Counted from the stretch's first letter, positions 7,814-18,417 are shown. The stretch is DNA of 42,057 nt from JAWXCF01 sp034440515 (GCA_034440515.1 JAWXCF010000085.1:1-42057); one strand, 5' to 3'. The notes: generated by a model from the letters alone, not told the origin. A program made the numbers and translations.

Positions 7814-10800
7814 TTATCTAACTATAACAAATTTGCCATAATGGTTAATAATTTCTGGGTCTATATTGTAATTATACTCTTTAATTTCTTCATTATTTAT
7901 CTTAGCTACAAATCTGAATACATATATTCCAGGTGCTAATTGGCTACCAGATTGATCTGTAGCATCCCATATCACTGCATTTTCCCCCAATTGAACCTTT
8001 GTCTGACGAAGAATATCGATGTCTGCAACTACTTGACCCATACTATTACTTATTACAAGATTCATTTGATCAGGAATTTTGTCACCAGCTATATAATATT
8101 TAAAAATAGCCTGTCTATCAACAGGTACTGGGTAGATCAATAATTTAGATATGCTAGGCTCTGTAACTATATTAAATGTAACAGAGTATGGATTTATCCC
8201 AGATATATTACCATTGGCATCTTTAGCTTGAGCTGTAAATAAATACTTACCTGCTAGAAATTTTTCTGGAGTAATCGTGATTAAAGCTTTAGAGTTTGAT
8301 GAAATAGAGGGGCTAAACTTAACGAGTGGATTTGAAAAATAAAACTCACGTGCTTTCTTCTCACCTGGATATAACAGGCTCTGTTGAAACTTAGATGTGT
8401 CGTTTAATAGTCTGAACTTGTTATCATCTTTTACTTCAATTTTAATCGTTTGAGTAGCTAAGATTATCTCCCCGTTTTTAATTATTTTATTGTTGAAGGT
8501 AACTATCATATTTGGTATTATTTCGTCATTTTCAATGAAAAATTGCCACTTAAATATGTTGTTATCAATCGTTAATTCTGGTTGAGCGTATTTAGGATTA
8601 ACTATATAGGTAGCTTTTACCAATCCTTTTAAGCCTAAAGTATTGATTTCTATATTACTGTAGAAATGTTGTCCAGGAAGTAATGCATTAAACGAAAGTG
8701 TATCAAGCACAACTTTTCCTTTACCATCAGTTAGTTGCAATGTAGCTATAATAGGTTTCATAGCTGTAGGGCTTATATTCTTGAATTTTATATTCAATTT
8801 AGCTTTTTCTCCTTCTAAAAGTGTATCAACAGTTGCAATAAATTTATTGTCAGACTCTAATGTTCCCTCTGGTGTACCATCATAAAGTACTTGCCATAGT
8901 CTTAATTGAGGAGGTGTGTAATGTATAGGGTCGTTAATTAGAGCTTTTATATAAAGGCTTGAAACTTTGGCTGCATCTATAAAACTCAAATCATACCCTG
9001 ACTTAGTAATTACGTCATCAGTTAAAAGCGAGTCAGTACCATTTTTTAATCTTCCATATAGTTCAAAGTTTACAGAATCACCAGCTGTTGAATCTAAGGT
9101 TTTAAAATTAAAATTTAAGGTTTTCCATTTGGTCGCAATTCCAATATCAATACTGTTTAATTCTCCGTAATAATTATCTATACCTTCCATAATTACCCTA
9201 AGTTTAATTAAATCGCTAAGGTCTGGTCTTAAAGCAGCTATGTTGTCATATATAGAATCTTCCATTACAGTAGTCCCTAGGGAGTCACCTTTAATTCCTA
9301 TGACACCATAACCTGTATTTAAAAATGATTTTTTTGTTTTTGCCATTTCAGCTAGAGTAACAGCACCTAATTTATACAAAGCTGAAATAGTTGCAGAATC
9401 ATACAACTGTGTGTGAGGCTCTTGCCTTCTGGTCATTAAAGCAATATAGTTTCCTTTAGGTATTGTATTTACATATTTTACAAATCTTGCTCTTTCATTT
9501 GATAGATTCATTTGAAACTGTAAATAGTAAACTGGGAAAGAATCTAAACAAGCGTATTGGGTACATTGAGGATCTAAACAACCACAAGCCCTAGTTGTAT
9601 AATCGAAATTTTTTGGAATTCTTTGTTCAGCAAGACTTCGTTTATCAAAGTGGACAAGGATTATATTTCTATCAGTTTTAACATTAAAATTTAAAATTTC
9701 GCCATCATCTGTTTTTATTCCTAATCCTCTAAATTCTATCGAATTATTGGTAAGGGTAATACCCCTATTTTTAGTCAAATATTTAAATATACGTTTAACA
9801 GTATCAGTGTTAATTCCTTTACTTGTAATCCCTTCATATTGAGGGAAATGGCTTTGAGACCAGCCTAAAGCACTGCCTTTTATATAAGTAAATGAGTGAA
9901 ATTCCCATTGGCCTCCGCTGTCTTGAGGTAAATTTAACCTAGACCTCCAATAATATACTTGTGTATCTTTTAATATTCCATTTTTATAGACTGACAATTG
10001 TGGTTTCCAGCTTAGTAAACTACTGTTTTGAATAATTGCTGATTTCTTTAGCAGGAGTGAATTAAATCCAGAGATTGTATCTAATTCAAAATAAACACCG
10101 CTAGTGGTATCAAATATGTTTCTATTTTGAACAGAAAGTGTAGGTGTATCGCTTGGGACTATACCAAAGTCAAGAGGGAAAAGCTGTCTGATACCTGTAC
10201 CTGCAACAAAATACTCTATGGTTGCACTATTATTATTTTTACTCAATTCACTTACTTCATCATTTGGGTCAAATGTGAATTCAAATTTATTTTGACCTTG
10301 AATTTTACTGTCTTTTACAAATATTTTAAAACCTAGAGACTTACTAGCTCCAAAACTTGGAATTAAATTTAAAATCGTGTCTTTTTTATTACCGGGTTTT
10401 GTGTGTATAATTCTAACTAAAACTGAGTCATCGCTAAATTTACCAAGATTCTTAGCATTTGCTACTACACTGAATGTGTCATCTGTGCTTAATACGTTTT
10501 CTGGATTAATAGACAATCTGTCATTGGCTATATCATAGTCTGGTAAAGTTGGGAATGGAAAAGGTAGCGTGGGGTCGCCTTGCAAAACCCATTGATAAGT
10601 TAAAGCTCTAAATTCTGGTCCATTGTCAATGTCGACTTTCATATCACTTATAGTTTTCACATAAGTTTCTCCAAGACTTTTACCAAAATTATCGGTTGAT
10701 AAATTTCTATAGAAGCTAGTCATTTGAATGGGGACAACATTGTCTAAGGTAATGTTACTGTGTGATAGCCAAGCCAAAGCACCTTTATTTTTAGCTACTA

Positions 10801-12886
10801 TATACCATTCACCTAATGAAGAAGCTGAATAGCCGTGATTTCCTACATTACACCCATTTATAAATATGATTGGGTATTTTCCTGCATTTTTTAGTGTTAA
10901 TGTATCACCAATATCAACTCCTAATGTATTCAATGAACCGTGGGCAAGGTAACTTAACATTCCACAACCATTGTTAATATCATTTTGAATGGCAGTCTTT
11001 AAATCTTTAACTACGGGATCACTATTATTAGAACTGTATATTCTCGGTTTAGCACCTGCGTATTTACCAGCAATAATTTCAGATAAGCTCTTCATAATCT
11101 TAACATTATTTACAAATTGTTCATCACCATAGCCACCTGCTATCTCTACCACTTCTTTCTTCCAATCTTGACCTGTTGTTGCATCATTTTCTTTTAATTT
11201 GTTTAAATAATTATAAAATTCGCCATTGCTGTTACAACTCAATCTACCAACTACCAATACTGGTGCTAAGTTGGTATCAGGTATCGAAAAAGAGTTGTCT
11301 ATACCTGCTACTAACATTAAATCTGAACTAGGCACCCCAACCACTGGAACTAAATCTTTACTGTAATTGGCATAGCTCACGTCGTTTTGCCAACCTTTAC
11401 CGATAAGAAATACATATTTAGGTTTATTAATAGAGCGTTTCCAAGCATACATTAAAAAGTTTTGTACAGCGGCGCTATGGTGAAAACCGTAATAGAACTC
11501 ATCATATAAATTTTCAGTAAAAACTGTCGCAGGTATAAAGTTTTTGACAGAATCAATTTTTTGATTTAATTTATAATTGGCATATTCTGCAACTGAAGTT
11601 CTTAAACTATGGTGGGTTACAATTAATAAATTTGCCCCAGAAGTAATGTTATAACCACTCCAATATACTCGTTTTGGTTTTGATATATTAGTTAGATAGT
11701 TGCCCTTCCAAATAAATAATCTAGATTGTTTTACTGAATTTCTCACATTGAAGTGTAGTGTATCGTTAGATTTTACGCCAACGCTTATCAATCCGTTATT
11801 GACATCTATTATACTAAATGCATCAGGCAAACCTGCAATGCCACCATAGTAGGCCAAATGGGAAGTAGAATCTAAGCCTGTAGGATTAGAGAATTTTCTC
11901 AATCTTCCATCTGTATTAGTTGCCAAAAATTTTCTAGGATATCTTAAAGTGTAATAGGCTAATGCGAAGGCGTCTGGACTATTGTTAACTCCCAAACATC
12001 TAAATCTAAGGTATGTACGCTTAGATCCTATATCGTTATAGCTTAATTTTATACGCTTTGCTATGCTCTCATATCCATTAAATTGTGTATCAAGCAAAGT
12101 TTTCCAATTGAATTTATCTATGCTAGTCTCTATTATAATGTGGTGGTCTAATGCTTGCTTGTCAAAGTCAGACTTACCACATAATTTAAAGTCTAGTTCA
12201 GGTAGATTACCTGTTGATACCCCATTGTCAGTATTAATACTATCTAGCAATAATCCTTGAACCTTTGTTTGAGTGTTATACGAAACTATGTTGGACATCC
12301 ACCCTTCACCATCCCAGTATTCGCTAGAGCCAAATGTGAATTGAGGAAATATGTATCTACCATCATAATAAGCGTTGGTATAAAACTTAGACAATTCCTC
12401 GTAATAATAGGTCTGTGGGGAAAAAGACTGAATCGGATTATAATAGGTAAAAGCATAACGTTTGCCAGGGGAATTACCAACTATTAAAAAGTAAGCTGAA
12501 CTATCGCTGTAAAGGCTTCTATTCCTGTGACTCATCCACTGAGGTTTTTCATATAAGACAGTGTCTAATGAAGCATCGTTTCTAAAGCCGAAAAATTCAA
12601 CAAAATCCAAATTTGCACCATTTAATTTGACATTTATGGGCACTTCATTTCCTTTGTGGAAAAGTTGAATGTTTTGTAAATTAATGTTATTAACATCTAG
12701 GCCAGCATTGGTCAAATCAGTAGCTAAAATGCGGTACATACCATCAACAGTTACTTTAACCTTATAGTAATTTTTGCTATAGTCTATCCATTCATTGCCA
12801 AAGTTTCTCTGAGCAAATGACTTGCTAGAAAAGCATACAAGTGAGAGGAAAACGCATAAATAAACACGTAGTATAGATGTCTTCAT
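7814..12886 (-). CDS. porU2: PorU2-like C25 (gingipain-family) peptidase of the type IX secretion pathway
   Basis: A 1690-aa exported protein with a signal peptide (1-26, FAQ/R). Residues about 30-410 form a beta-rich N-terminal part. The peptidase C25 domain runs about 415-790 with the Cys-His pair H649 (LAHGS) and C679 (INGCN), 30 residues apart as expected for gingipain-like enzymes. Then follow Ig-like and CARDB-like beta domains (about 800-1570). The C-terminal FlgD-like repeat (about 1590-1680) contains YPVPVDRQAIFKY and WDATDQSGSQLAPGIYVFRF. PorU is the type IX sortase that removes C-terminal signals of cargo and attaches them to A-LPS; PorU2 proteins are its large paralogues, with undefined substrate. 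No other Por or Gld genes are in this window. The GT9 gene follows after three bases, so sortase and sugar transferase are co-transcribed. Confidence 0.85.
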   Translation of the reverse strand: MKTSILRVYLCVFLSLVCFSSKSFAQRNFGNEWIDYSKNYYKVKVTVDGMYRILATDLTNAGLDVNNINLQNIQLFHKGNEVPINVKLNGANLDFVEFFGFRNDASLDTVLYEKPQWMSHRNRSLYSDSSAYFLIVGNSPGKRYAFTYYNPIQSFSPQTYYYEELSKFYTNAYYDGRYIFPQFTFGSSEYWDGEGWMSNIVSYNTQTKVQGLLLDSINTDNGVSTGNLPELDFKLCGKSDFDKQALDHHIIIETSIDKFNWKTLLDTQFNGYESIAKRIKLSYNDIGSKRTYLRFRCLGVNNSPDAFALAYYTLRYPRKFLATNTDGRLRKFSNPTGLDSTSHLAYYGGIAGLPDAFSIIDVNNGLISVGVKSNDTLHFNVRNSVKQSRLFIWKGNYLTNISKPKRVYWSGYNITSGANLLIVTHHSLRTSVAEYANYKLNQKIDSVKNFIPATVFTENLYDEFYYGFHHSAAVQNFLMYAWKRSINKPKYVFLIGKGWQNDVSYANYSKDLVPVVGVPSSDLMLVAGIDNSFSIPDTNLAPVLVVGRLSCNSNGEFYNYLNKLKENDATTGQDWKKEVVEIAGGYGDEQFVNNVKIMKSLSEIIAGKYAGAKPRIYSSNNSDPVVKDLKTAIQNDINNGCGMLSYLAHGSLNTLGVDIGDTLTLKNAGKYPIIFINGCNVGNHGYSASSLGEWYIVAKNKGALAWLSHSNITLDNVVPIQMTSFYRNLSTDNFGKSLGETYVKTISDMKVDIDNGPEFRALTYQWVLQGDPTLPFPFPTLPDYDIANDRLSINPENVLSTDDTFSVVANAKNLGKFSDDSVLVRIIHTKPGNKKDTILNLIPSFGASKSLGFKIFVKDSKIQGQNKFEFTFDPNDEVSELSKNNNSATIEYFVAGTGIRQLFPLDFGIVPSDTPTLSVQNRNIFDTTSGVYFELDTISGFNSLLLKKSAIIQNSSLLSWKPQLSVYKNGILKDTQVYYWRSRLNLPQDSGGQWEFHSFTYIKGSALGWSQSHFPQYEGITSKGINTDTVKRIFKYLTKNRGITLTNNSIEFRGLGIKTDDGEILNFNVKTDRNIILVHFDKRSLAEQRIPKNFDYTTRACGCLDPQCTQYACLDSFPVYYLQFQMNLSNERARFVKYVNTIPKGNYIALMTRRQEPHTQLYDSATISALYKLGAVTLAEMAKTKKSFLNTGYGVIGIKGDSLGTTVMEDSIYDNIAALRPDLSDLIKLRVIMEGIDNYYGELNSIDIGIATKWKTLNFNFKTLDSTAGDSVNFELYGRLKNGTDSLLTDDVITKSGYDLSFIDAAKVSSLYIKALINDPIHYTPPQLRLWQVLYDGTPEGTLESDNKFIATVDTLLEGEKAKLNIKFKNISPTAMKPIIATLQLTDGKGKVVLDTLSFNALLPGQHFYSNIEINTLGLKGLVKATYIVNPKYAQPELTIDNNIFKWQFFIENDEIIPNMIVTFNNKIIKNGEIILATQTIKIEVKDDNKFRLLNDTSKFQQSLLYPGEKKAREFYFSNPLVKFSPSISSNSKALITITPEKFLAGKYLFTAQAKDANGNISGINPYSVTFNIVTEPSISKLLIYPVPVDRQAIFKYYIAGDKIPDQMNLVISNSMGQVVADIDILRQTKVQLGENAVIWDATDQSGSQLAPGIYVFRFVAKINNEEIKEYNYNIDPEIINHYGKFVIVR

Positions 12887-12913
12887 TTAAAGCAGTAATA
12901 GATGTTATTAGTC

Positions 12914-12921
12914 CAAATTTA
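12914..12921 (-). promoter_or_regulatory. -7 element TAAATTTG for porU2-GT9
   Basis: Exact TAnnTTTG on the minus strand, 27 bases before the porU2 ATG, in the 78-base spacer shared with purL. No TTG is seen at the right distance upstream, so the -33 part is unclear. Confidence 0.5.
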
Positions 12922-12952
12922 CAATATGCTATGTTATCATTTTATAACATTA

Positions 12953-12960
12953 TAGCTTTG
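12953..12960 (+). promoter_or_regulatory. -7 element TAGCTTTG abutting the purL start
   Basis: Exact TAnnTTTG match four bases before the purL ATG at 12965. With the usual distance of roughly four to six bases to the transcription start, the mRNA would begin at or inside the start codon. The -33 region has only GTTA, not TTG. Confidence 0.55.
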
Positions 12961-12964
12961 CACT

Positions 12965-15184
12965 ATGTCAAATACGTCAACTGCTAGTGTTTCGTTTCAC
13001 ATAGCGCAAAATTTAGGATTAAATGAGGCTGAATATGACAAAATTTTAAGTATTCTAAACAGAGAACCCAATTTTACCGAACTGTCCATTTTTTCAGTTA
13101 TGTGGTCAGAACATTGTTCTTACAAAAACTCGATAAAGTGGTTAAAGACCCTGCCAAGAGAAGGTAAAGGAATGTTAGCTAAGGCTGGCGAGGAAAATGC
13201 AGGTTTGGTTGATATTGGTGATGGATTGGCTTGTGCATTTAAAATAGAATCTCACAATCATCCAAGTGCTATTGAGCCATATCAAGGTGCGGCTACGGGT
13301 GTGGGGGGTATTCATAGAGATATATTTACAATGGGCGCTAGACCTATTGCTGCTCTTAATTCATTACGATTTGGAGATTTGGCTGATGCCAAAACCAGGC
13401 ATATAGTAAAAGGTGTAGTTAAGGGAATAGGTGACTATGGTAATAGTTTTGGCGTACCAACAGTAGCTGGTGAAGTTTATTTTGACGCTTCCTACACTGT
13501 GAACCCACTAGTCAATGCTATGAGTGTGGGAATAGTTAAACAAGGGGAGACCATTTCTGCAACTGCAGATGGGGTCGGAAATCCTGTATATATAGTAGGT
13601 AGTGCTACTGGTAAAGATGGGATTCACGGTGCCACTTTTGCATCTGGCGATTTGAATGAGGATAGTGCAAATGATTTACCGAGCGTACAAGTAGGTGATC
13701 CATTTCAAGAAAAATTATTGCTTGAGGCAACTCTAGAAGTGATAACAACAGGTGCAGTAGTCGGTATGCAAGATATGGGCGCAGCAGGCATAACCTGTAG
13801 TACCAGTGAGATGTCAGCCAAAACTGGTGTAGGTATGGATATAGATTTAGATAAAGTACCTACTAGGCAGGCAAATATGAAACCCTATGAAATATTACTG
13901 AGCGAAAGCCAAGAGCGAATGCTAATAGTAGTTCAAAAAGGAAGAGAGGCAGAAGTAGAATCGGTATTTGAAAAATGGGATTTGCATTGCGCAGTTATAG
14001 GAGTAATTACAGCAGGTGGACAACTTCGTTATTTTCAAAATGATGAACTGGTGGCAGAAGTACCAGCTGAACCTCTAGTATTAGGAGGAGGTGCACCTGT
14101 TTACGAAAGAGAATTCACAAGACCTGCATACTTAAACAGTGTAATTGACTGTAATAGAAACATAGACCTAACTAATGAAGAGATTTATGACTTAGGGCTG
14201 AACATAGTTGCATTGCCTAATATTGCCAGCAAACGCTGGATATATGAACAGTATGATAGTATGGTGCAAACTGGAAATGTATCGACTAATAAACCTAGTG
14301 ATGCCGCAGTAGTTGTAATAAAGGAAACAGGAAAGGGTATCGCTATGACAGTAGATTGCAACCCTTACTTTGTACACGCAAACCCTTACATTGGTGCACA
14401 AATAGCTGTAGCAGAAGCAGCTAGAAATCTAGTATGTAGCGGTGCAAAACCATTGGCCATAACCAATAACTTAAATTTTGGCAATCCATACAATCCCGAA
14501 GTTTATTATCAATTTGTTGAGGCTGTAAAAGGTATGGGTGAGGCGTGTAGAACCTATGATACTCCTGTAACTGGTGGCAATGTAAGTTTCTACAACCAAA
14601 GTCAAGAGGGCCCTGTATTGCCGACACCAACTATCGGAATGATTGGTCTATTAGAAAACTTAGATAATCACACTAGTTTAAAAATTCAGAATCAAAACGA
14701 TAGTGTTTTAATATTAGGTGGTTTAAGCAAGGATATTAATTCTTCACAATATCTAATTCAAATACAAAATATAAAAGTCAGCAAAGAGCCTGAATTTGAT
14801 TTGCATAAAGAGCTTAGACTACAACAACTAGTGTTAAGTCTTATTGACCAGAAGTTAATTTCATCTGCTCACGACATAAGTGAGGGTGGATTATTTGCTT
14901 GCCTATTTGAAAAACTAAATCTAACTAAGTATGGGATTAAAGTGGACTTGCCAGTTCAGAATTTAGCATCTATATTATTTGGCGAAGCGCAGGGTAGAGT
15001 AGTAGTAAGTTGCAAAGCAGAATCGGTACAAATGATAGACAAACTATGTGTGCAATACGATATTCAGTTAGATAATATAGGCGCTACAAATGTTAGCGAT
15101 GTATTACAAATAAATGATATTGTATGGTCAGATAAAGAATTAGCAACTAGGTATAATTCACTGTTTGAGATTATGAATATTTAG
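12965..15184 (+). CDS. purL: Phosphoribosylformylglycinamidine synthase, PurL subunit
   Basis: A 739-aa small-type PurL that, with PurQ and PurS, converts FGAR to FGAM with ATP and glutamine-derived ammonia (step four of purine synthesis). Signatures include SVMWSEHCSYKNS with H50, ESHNHPSAIEPYQGAATGVG (96-115) and the later GAAGITCSTSEM and SAHDISEGG motifs; the length matches the roughly 740-aa Bacillus-type enzyme. No purQ or purS is nearby, so the partners are elsewhere. It is transcribed alone and divergently from porU2. The stop TAG shares bases with the TAA of the convergent M1 peptidase gene (15181-15184), so the coding regions overlap by four bases. Confidence 0.97.
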   Translation: MSNTSTASVSFHIAQNLGLNEAEYDKILSILNREPNFTELSIFSVMWSEHCSYKNSIKWLKTLPREGKGMLAKAGEENAGLVDIGDGLACAFKIESHNHPSAIEPYQGAATGVGGIHRDIFTMGARPIAALNSLRFGDLADAKTRHIVKGVVKGIGDYGNSFGVPTVAGEVYFDASYTVNPLVNAMSVGIVKQGETISATADGVGNPVYIVGSATGKDGIHGATFASGDLNEDSANDLPSVQVGDPFQEKLLLEATLEVITTGAVVGMQDMGAAGITCSTSEMSAKTGVGMDIDLDKVPTRQANMKPYEILLSESQERMLIVVQKGREAEVESVFEKWDLHCAVIGVITAGGQLRYFQNDELVAEVPAEPLVLGGGAPVYEREFTRPAYLNSVIDCNRNIDLTNEEIYDLGLNIVALPNIASKRWIYEQYDSMVQTGNVSTNKPSDAAVVVIKETGKGIAMTVDCNPYFVHANPYIGAQIAVAEAARNLVCSGAKPLAITNNLNFGNPYNPEVYYQFVEAVKGMGEACRTYDTPVTGGNVSFYNQSQEGPVLPTPTIGMIGLLENLDNHTSLKIQNQNDSVLILGGLSKDINSSQYLIQIQNIKVSKEPEFDLHKELRLQQLVLSLIDQKLISSAHDISEGGLFACLFEKLNLTKYGIKVDLPVQNLASILFGEAQGRVVVSCKAESVQMIDKLCVQYDIQLDNIGATNVSDVLQINDIVWSDKELATRYNSLFEIMNI

Positions 15185-18100
15185 AAGGTACGAGAAAATC
15201 CAGCTAACCATCTAAATTGAAAGCTTTTTGTATTATTAATTAATAGAGGTTGACTAACATATAAAGGAAAGTCAATTCTAATTGTTAGAGGTTGTGCTTT
15301 GCTTATTCTTCCCCACTGCTTTATAGTAAATGCTGTACCGATACCTGCATCTACCAATAATTTATAGGTGTATTTCTTTACCTCTACTGGACTTAATATC
15401 TGTCTCTTATTCATTAGGCCCGCATCTACAAATGTGTATATGTCAACTTTAATGAAATTGCTTATTACTCTAGGTTTATATCTAATATAGTCGCTTAGAT
15501 CGTTTTCTAAATTATAGCTAATACCATTTGTAGTACTTGAATAGAATTTGTTGTCTAATTGAGTTGGGTTTGTGTAAAAATTCAAATTGTTGTAACCCCT
15601 CAAATTCAATCCGCCAGCGGCGTGAAGTAAGTTTAGTGCATTGTTATCATAGCTAAGTGGTAAACCCTGTTGTGGTAAGTTGTAATTATAAGCGTCATTA
15701 GGATAAGCATTACTTCTATAAAACTTATTGTCTAAAACTTCCTCTAGTGATGCACCTGCTATTGAAATACCATTAGTAGATTTTGTAAAAATTTGATTAC
15801 CTTGAATTCCAATAAAGATTCTATTTCTCACCTTTATTCTACCTACATACATAAAATGCTTATTTTCCAATGAAACAAGTGGACTTGATAAATTCTCTCC
15901 CAATAAAGATAATACAGGAAGGGATAATTTCATATTAAAACTACCATAGTTACCATTTCCTGTATAGTTGTAGCTTGGGTTGACGTTTACACTACTACTT
16001 TTAAGGTCAGTCAATGTATATTGGGGTAACAAGTACTGATAGTCTTTATTGCTCGTTTGAGCAAAATATTTATAATTTACATCGATGGTATACCCATTAT
16101 CCCAATCCTTAGTTAGTGCTGCTTTGTTAAAAAATATACCATCTAGGTACCTATTTTCTAGCTTGATATTTATTCCATTTCTTTTAGTACCTAGTGGTGT
16201 AGCGTAACTTAATGCATAGCTGACAGAGGCTTGACTATACCCATCATATTTTTCACTAGCTAGTAGGCCTGAGTTGTACCAAACGGTTCCAGAAAAGAAT
16301 TGCGAAGTATTAAAATAATTACCTTCAGTATGTATCCCTATTTTCAATCCGTCTATTCTATTGTACCATAAGTCGGGTCTATAATACAAAATGTACTTTG
16401 TTCTATCAGGTGCATACTTCAACTGATTGTCAAACTTAAACTTGTTAGGTCTTGGCCATTCGTTGTTCAGAAGATTTACGTCAGCTAAAACTCGGCTACT
16501 ATCTAGCACCACTTTGGTAATCTTAAGATTATCTGTTTTTACAATTAGCGTATAGTTTTTATTTAGTTTATCCCAACCTGTCCATAAGCCAGTATAAGTT
16601 AATTCTTGATTTTTGAAATATGTATTCGGAATTCTAACAGTTTTAATTCCACCATCGCTGGTGTAAATGCTTAAGTCAACTGGCATTTGCATTCTGCCCT
16701 TGCGTTGCAATTTTATTCTATATTGCCCATCAATACTATCTTTCTTAACAGACTTAATTGCGTAATCAATCGTTTTGGTTGTTTCCATCCATTGGTCAAA
16801 AAACCAATCTAGGTTTTCACCAGTATAGTGACTAATACTTTCTCTAAAGTTTTCTGGATACGGGTGGCAAAATTTCCATTGATTAACATAGTTTTTCATA
16901 GCTTTTAGGAAAATTTCTTTCCCCAAAACGTATTCCAAATTATACAGCATTGTGCCAGCCTTATAGTAAACCATACCGTAGCCACCACCGTGACCTAACG
17001 CGCCATTAAATCCATCACTATGTTGATTTATACTTTGTGCATTAGTTGACAGGGAATTAAATATGTAAGGTTGATAAAGTCGTTCTTCTTTGGTTGTTTG
17101 ATTTTTATAATAACGTCTCGTATCATACTTAGAATAGGGAGCCCTATTGTTGTAGGGACCATCTATTTTTTTCATAGCCCAAATGGTAAGAAATTGGGTA
17201 AAACCTTCATCCATAAATGCACGGTAGGTTTCATTATTTCCAATCATTCCATAAAACCACTCGTGACCAACTTCGTGGGTTATTACATCGTGAAAGTCTG
17301 GCTCTGTACCCCCACAAAGGGTTAACATATTGTATTCCATACCATCCCTAGCATCTGCTACAACTATTTTTGGCCATTCGTACATTCCAAAGTCTGTAGA
17401 ATAGATTTCAATTGTTTTTGCTGTAATCTGAGCAGCAGTTTGCCATTTTGGTGCTGATTCTTCTTGTGCTAAGGCTATACATCTTATTCCATTCCAAACT
17501 ACTTCGCTACGCCTATAGGTAGGGTCGCAAGTAAAGCTAAAATCGTGAACATTTATACCCCTAAATTTCCAAATTTTAAAACTATTGTCCCTAGGTATTA
17601 TTATAGAAGGTGGAGTATTGGGGGGCTTATTGGCAAAGTTTTTAATGTCAATTTTTTCCTTTAAATCTGCAGGAAGTACTTCGTTCTCATTTAACAATAT
17701 TCCTGTTCCTTCAGCTATATAATTATTTGGTAGCGATAAGTTTACTGTGAATGTGCCGTAGTTGCCATAGAATTCTTTACCTAAGTGTTGGTCTGTTTCC
17801 CATCCGTGTCTTCTGTCATATACTGCGATACGTGGGTACCAATGCACGCCATCAAAATGTAGAAAATTATTATGAGCATAAACCTTCATCCGGCGACGCA
17901 CATTGCCTTGATCAAAATAACTTTTAAAGTCAATTTCAAAACTTGCTTTTTCACCTGGGGCAATAGCTTTTTTTAACTCAACAATCATAATTGTATTATT
18001 AAAATTTACAGAATTGACAGTGTTGGTGCTAGACTTTACACTACTTACATTTATATTCAGACCTTTTGCCTCTCTTGGTCCGTATCTGCTTTCAAAATTA

Positions 18101-18417
18101 TTGGCTTCATTCAGATTGTCTAAATGACTTTCTGGTTGAAAAGCCTTCTGGTACAAGTGAAAGTAAATAGTTTTTAGAGTGTCACTAGAATTATTAGTGT
18201 ACATCAGCTCTTCGTGTCCATCTATAGTTAATTCAGTATCACATAGCTTTGCATCTATCTTATAGTCAACGTCTTGTTGCCAATAGCCATCGTGTGGTTT
18301 TCTATTTTTCCAATACCATTTGTTTTCAGCACTTTGGTAATTTGGTTGCGTGTCTTGTGCAACTATAGGTACAATATGTATAAAAAGTAAACAGAGCGAA
18401 AGTAAGTACTTAGACAT
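15181..18417 (-). CDS. M1-family metallopeptidase with a predicted C-terminal outer-membrane barrel
   Basis: A 1078-aa exported protein (signal peptide 1-20, IVA/Q). Residues about 45-300 match the M1 N-terminal beta domain. The catalytic domain shows the exopeptidase-type loop GMEYNML (359-365), the zinc site H381-E-V-G-H385 with E404 after 18 residues, and a candidate catalytic Tyr at 484 or 485. Known M1 enzymes trim N-terminal amino acids. After about residue 665 the sequence changes to alternating aromatic and polar strands (YILYYRPDLWYNRIDG, SQASVSYALSYATPLG). It ends in QFRWLAGFSRTF with a terminal Phe, like an outer-membrane barrel assembly signal. I infer a barrel of about 400 residues that anchors the peptidase. 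It lies 47 bases after manC on the same strand. Confidence 0.88.
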   Translation of the reverse strand: MSKYLLSLCLLFIHIVPIVAQDTQPNYQSAENKWYWKNRKPHDGYWQQDVDYKIDAKLCDTELTIDGHEELMYTNNSSDTLKTIYFHLYQKAFQPESHLDNLNEANNFESRYGPREAKGLNINVSSVKSSTNTVNSVNFNNTIMIVELKKAIAPGEKASFEIDFKSYFDQGNVRRRMKVYAHNNFLHFDGVHWYPRIAVYDRRHGWETDQHLGKEFYGNYGTFTVNLSLPNNYIAEGTGILLNENEVLPADLKEKIDIKNFANKPPNTPPSIIIPRDNSFKIWKFRGINVHDFSFTCDPTYRRSEVVWNGIRCIALAQEESAPKWQTAAQITAKTIEIYSTDFGMYEWPKIVVADARDGMEYNMLTLCGGTEPDFHDVITHEVGHEWFYGMIGNNETYRAFMDEGFTQFLTIWAMKKIDGPYNNRAPYSKYDTRRYYKNQTTKEERLYQPYIFNSLSTNAQSINQHSDGFNGALGHGGGYGMVYYKAGTMLYNLEYVLGKEIFLKAMKNYVNQWKFCHPYPENFRESISHYTGENLDWFFDQWMETTKTIDYAIKSVKKDSIDGQYRIKLQRKGRMQMPVDLSIYTSDGGIKTVRIPNTYFKNQELTYTGLWTGWDKLNKNYTLIVKTDNLKITKVVLDSSRVLADVNLLNNEWPRPNKFKFDNQLKYAPDRTKYILYYRPDLWYNRIDGLKIGIHTEGNYFNTSQFFSGTVWYNSGLLASEKYDGYSQASVSYALSYATPLGTKRNGINIKLENRYLDGIFFNKAALTKDWDNGYTIDVNYKYFAQTSNKDYQYLLPQYTLTDLKSSSVNVNPSYNYTGNGNYGSFNMKLSLPVLSLLGENLSSPLVSLENKHFMYVGRIKVRNRIFIGIQGNQIFTKSTNGISIAGASLEEVLDNKFYRSNAYPNDAYNYNLPQQGLPLSYDNNALNLLHAAGGLNLRGYNNLNFYTNPTQLDNKFYSSTTNGISYNLENDLSDYIRYKPRVISNFIKVDIYTFVDAGLMNKRQILSPVEVKKYTYKLLVDAGIGTAFTIKQWGRISKAQPLTIRIDFPLYVSQPLLINNTKSFQFRWLAGFSRTF

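Noticed and set aside
12063..12487. Several 60-80 codon open frames opposite porU2
   Set aside because: They are shadows of the long gene, with no start signal, no family resemblance and unlikely composition.
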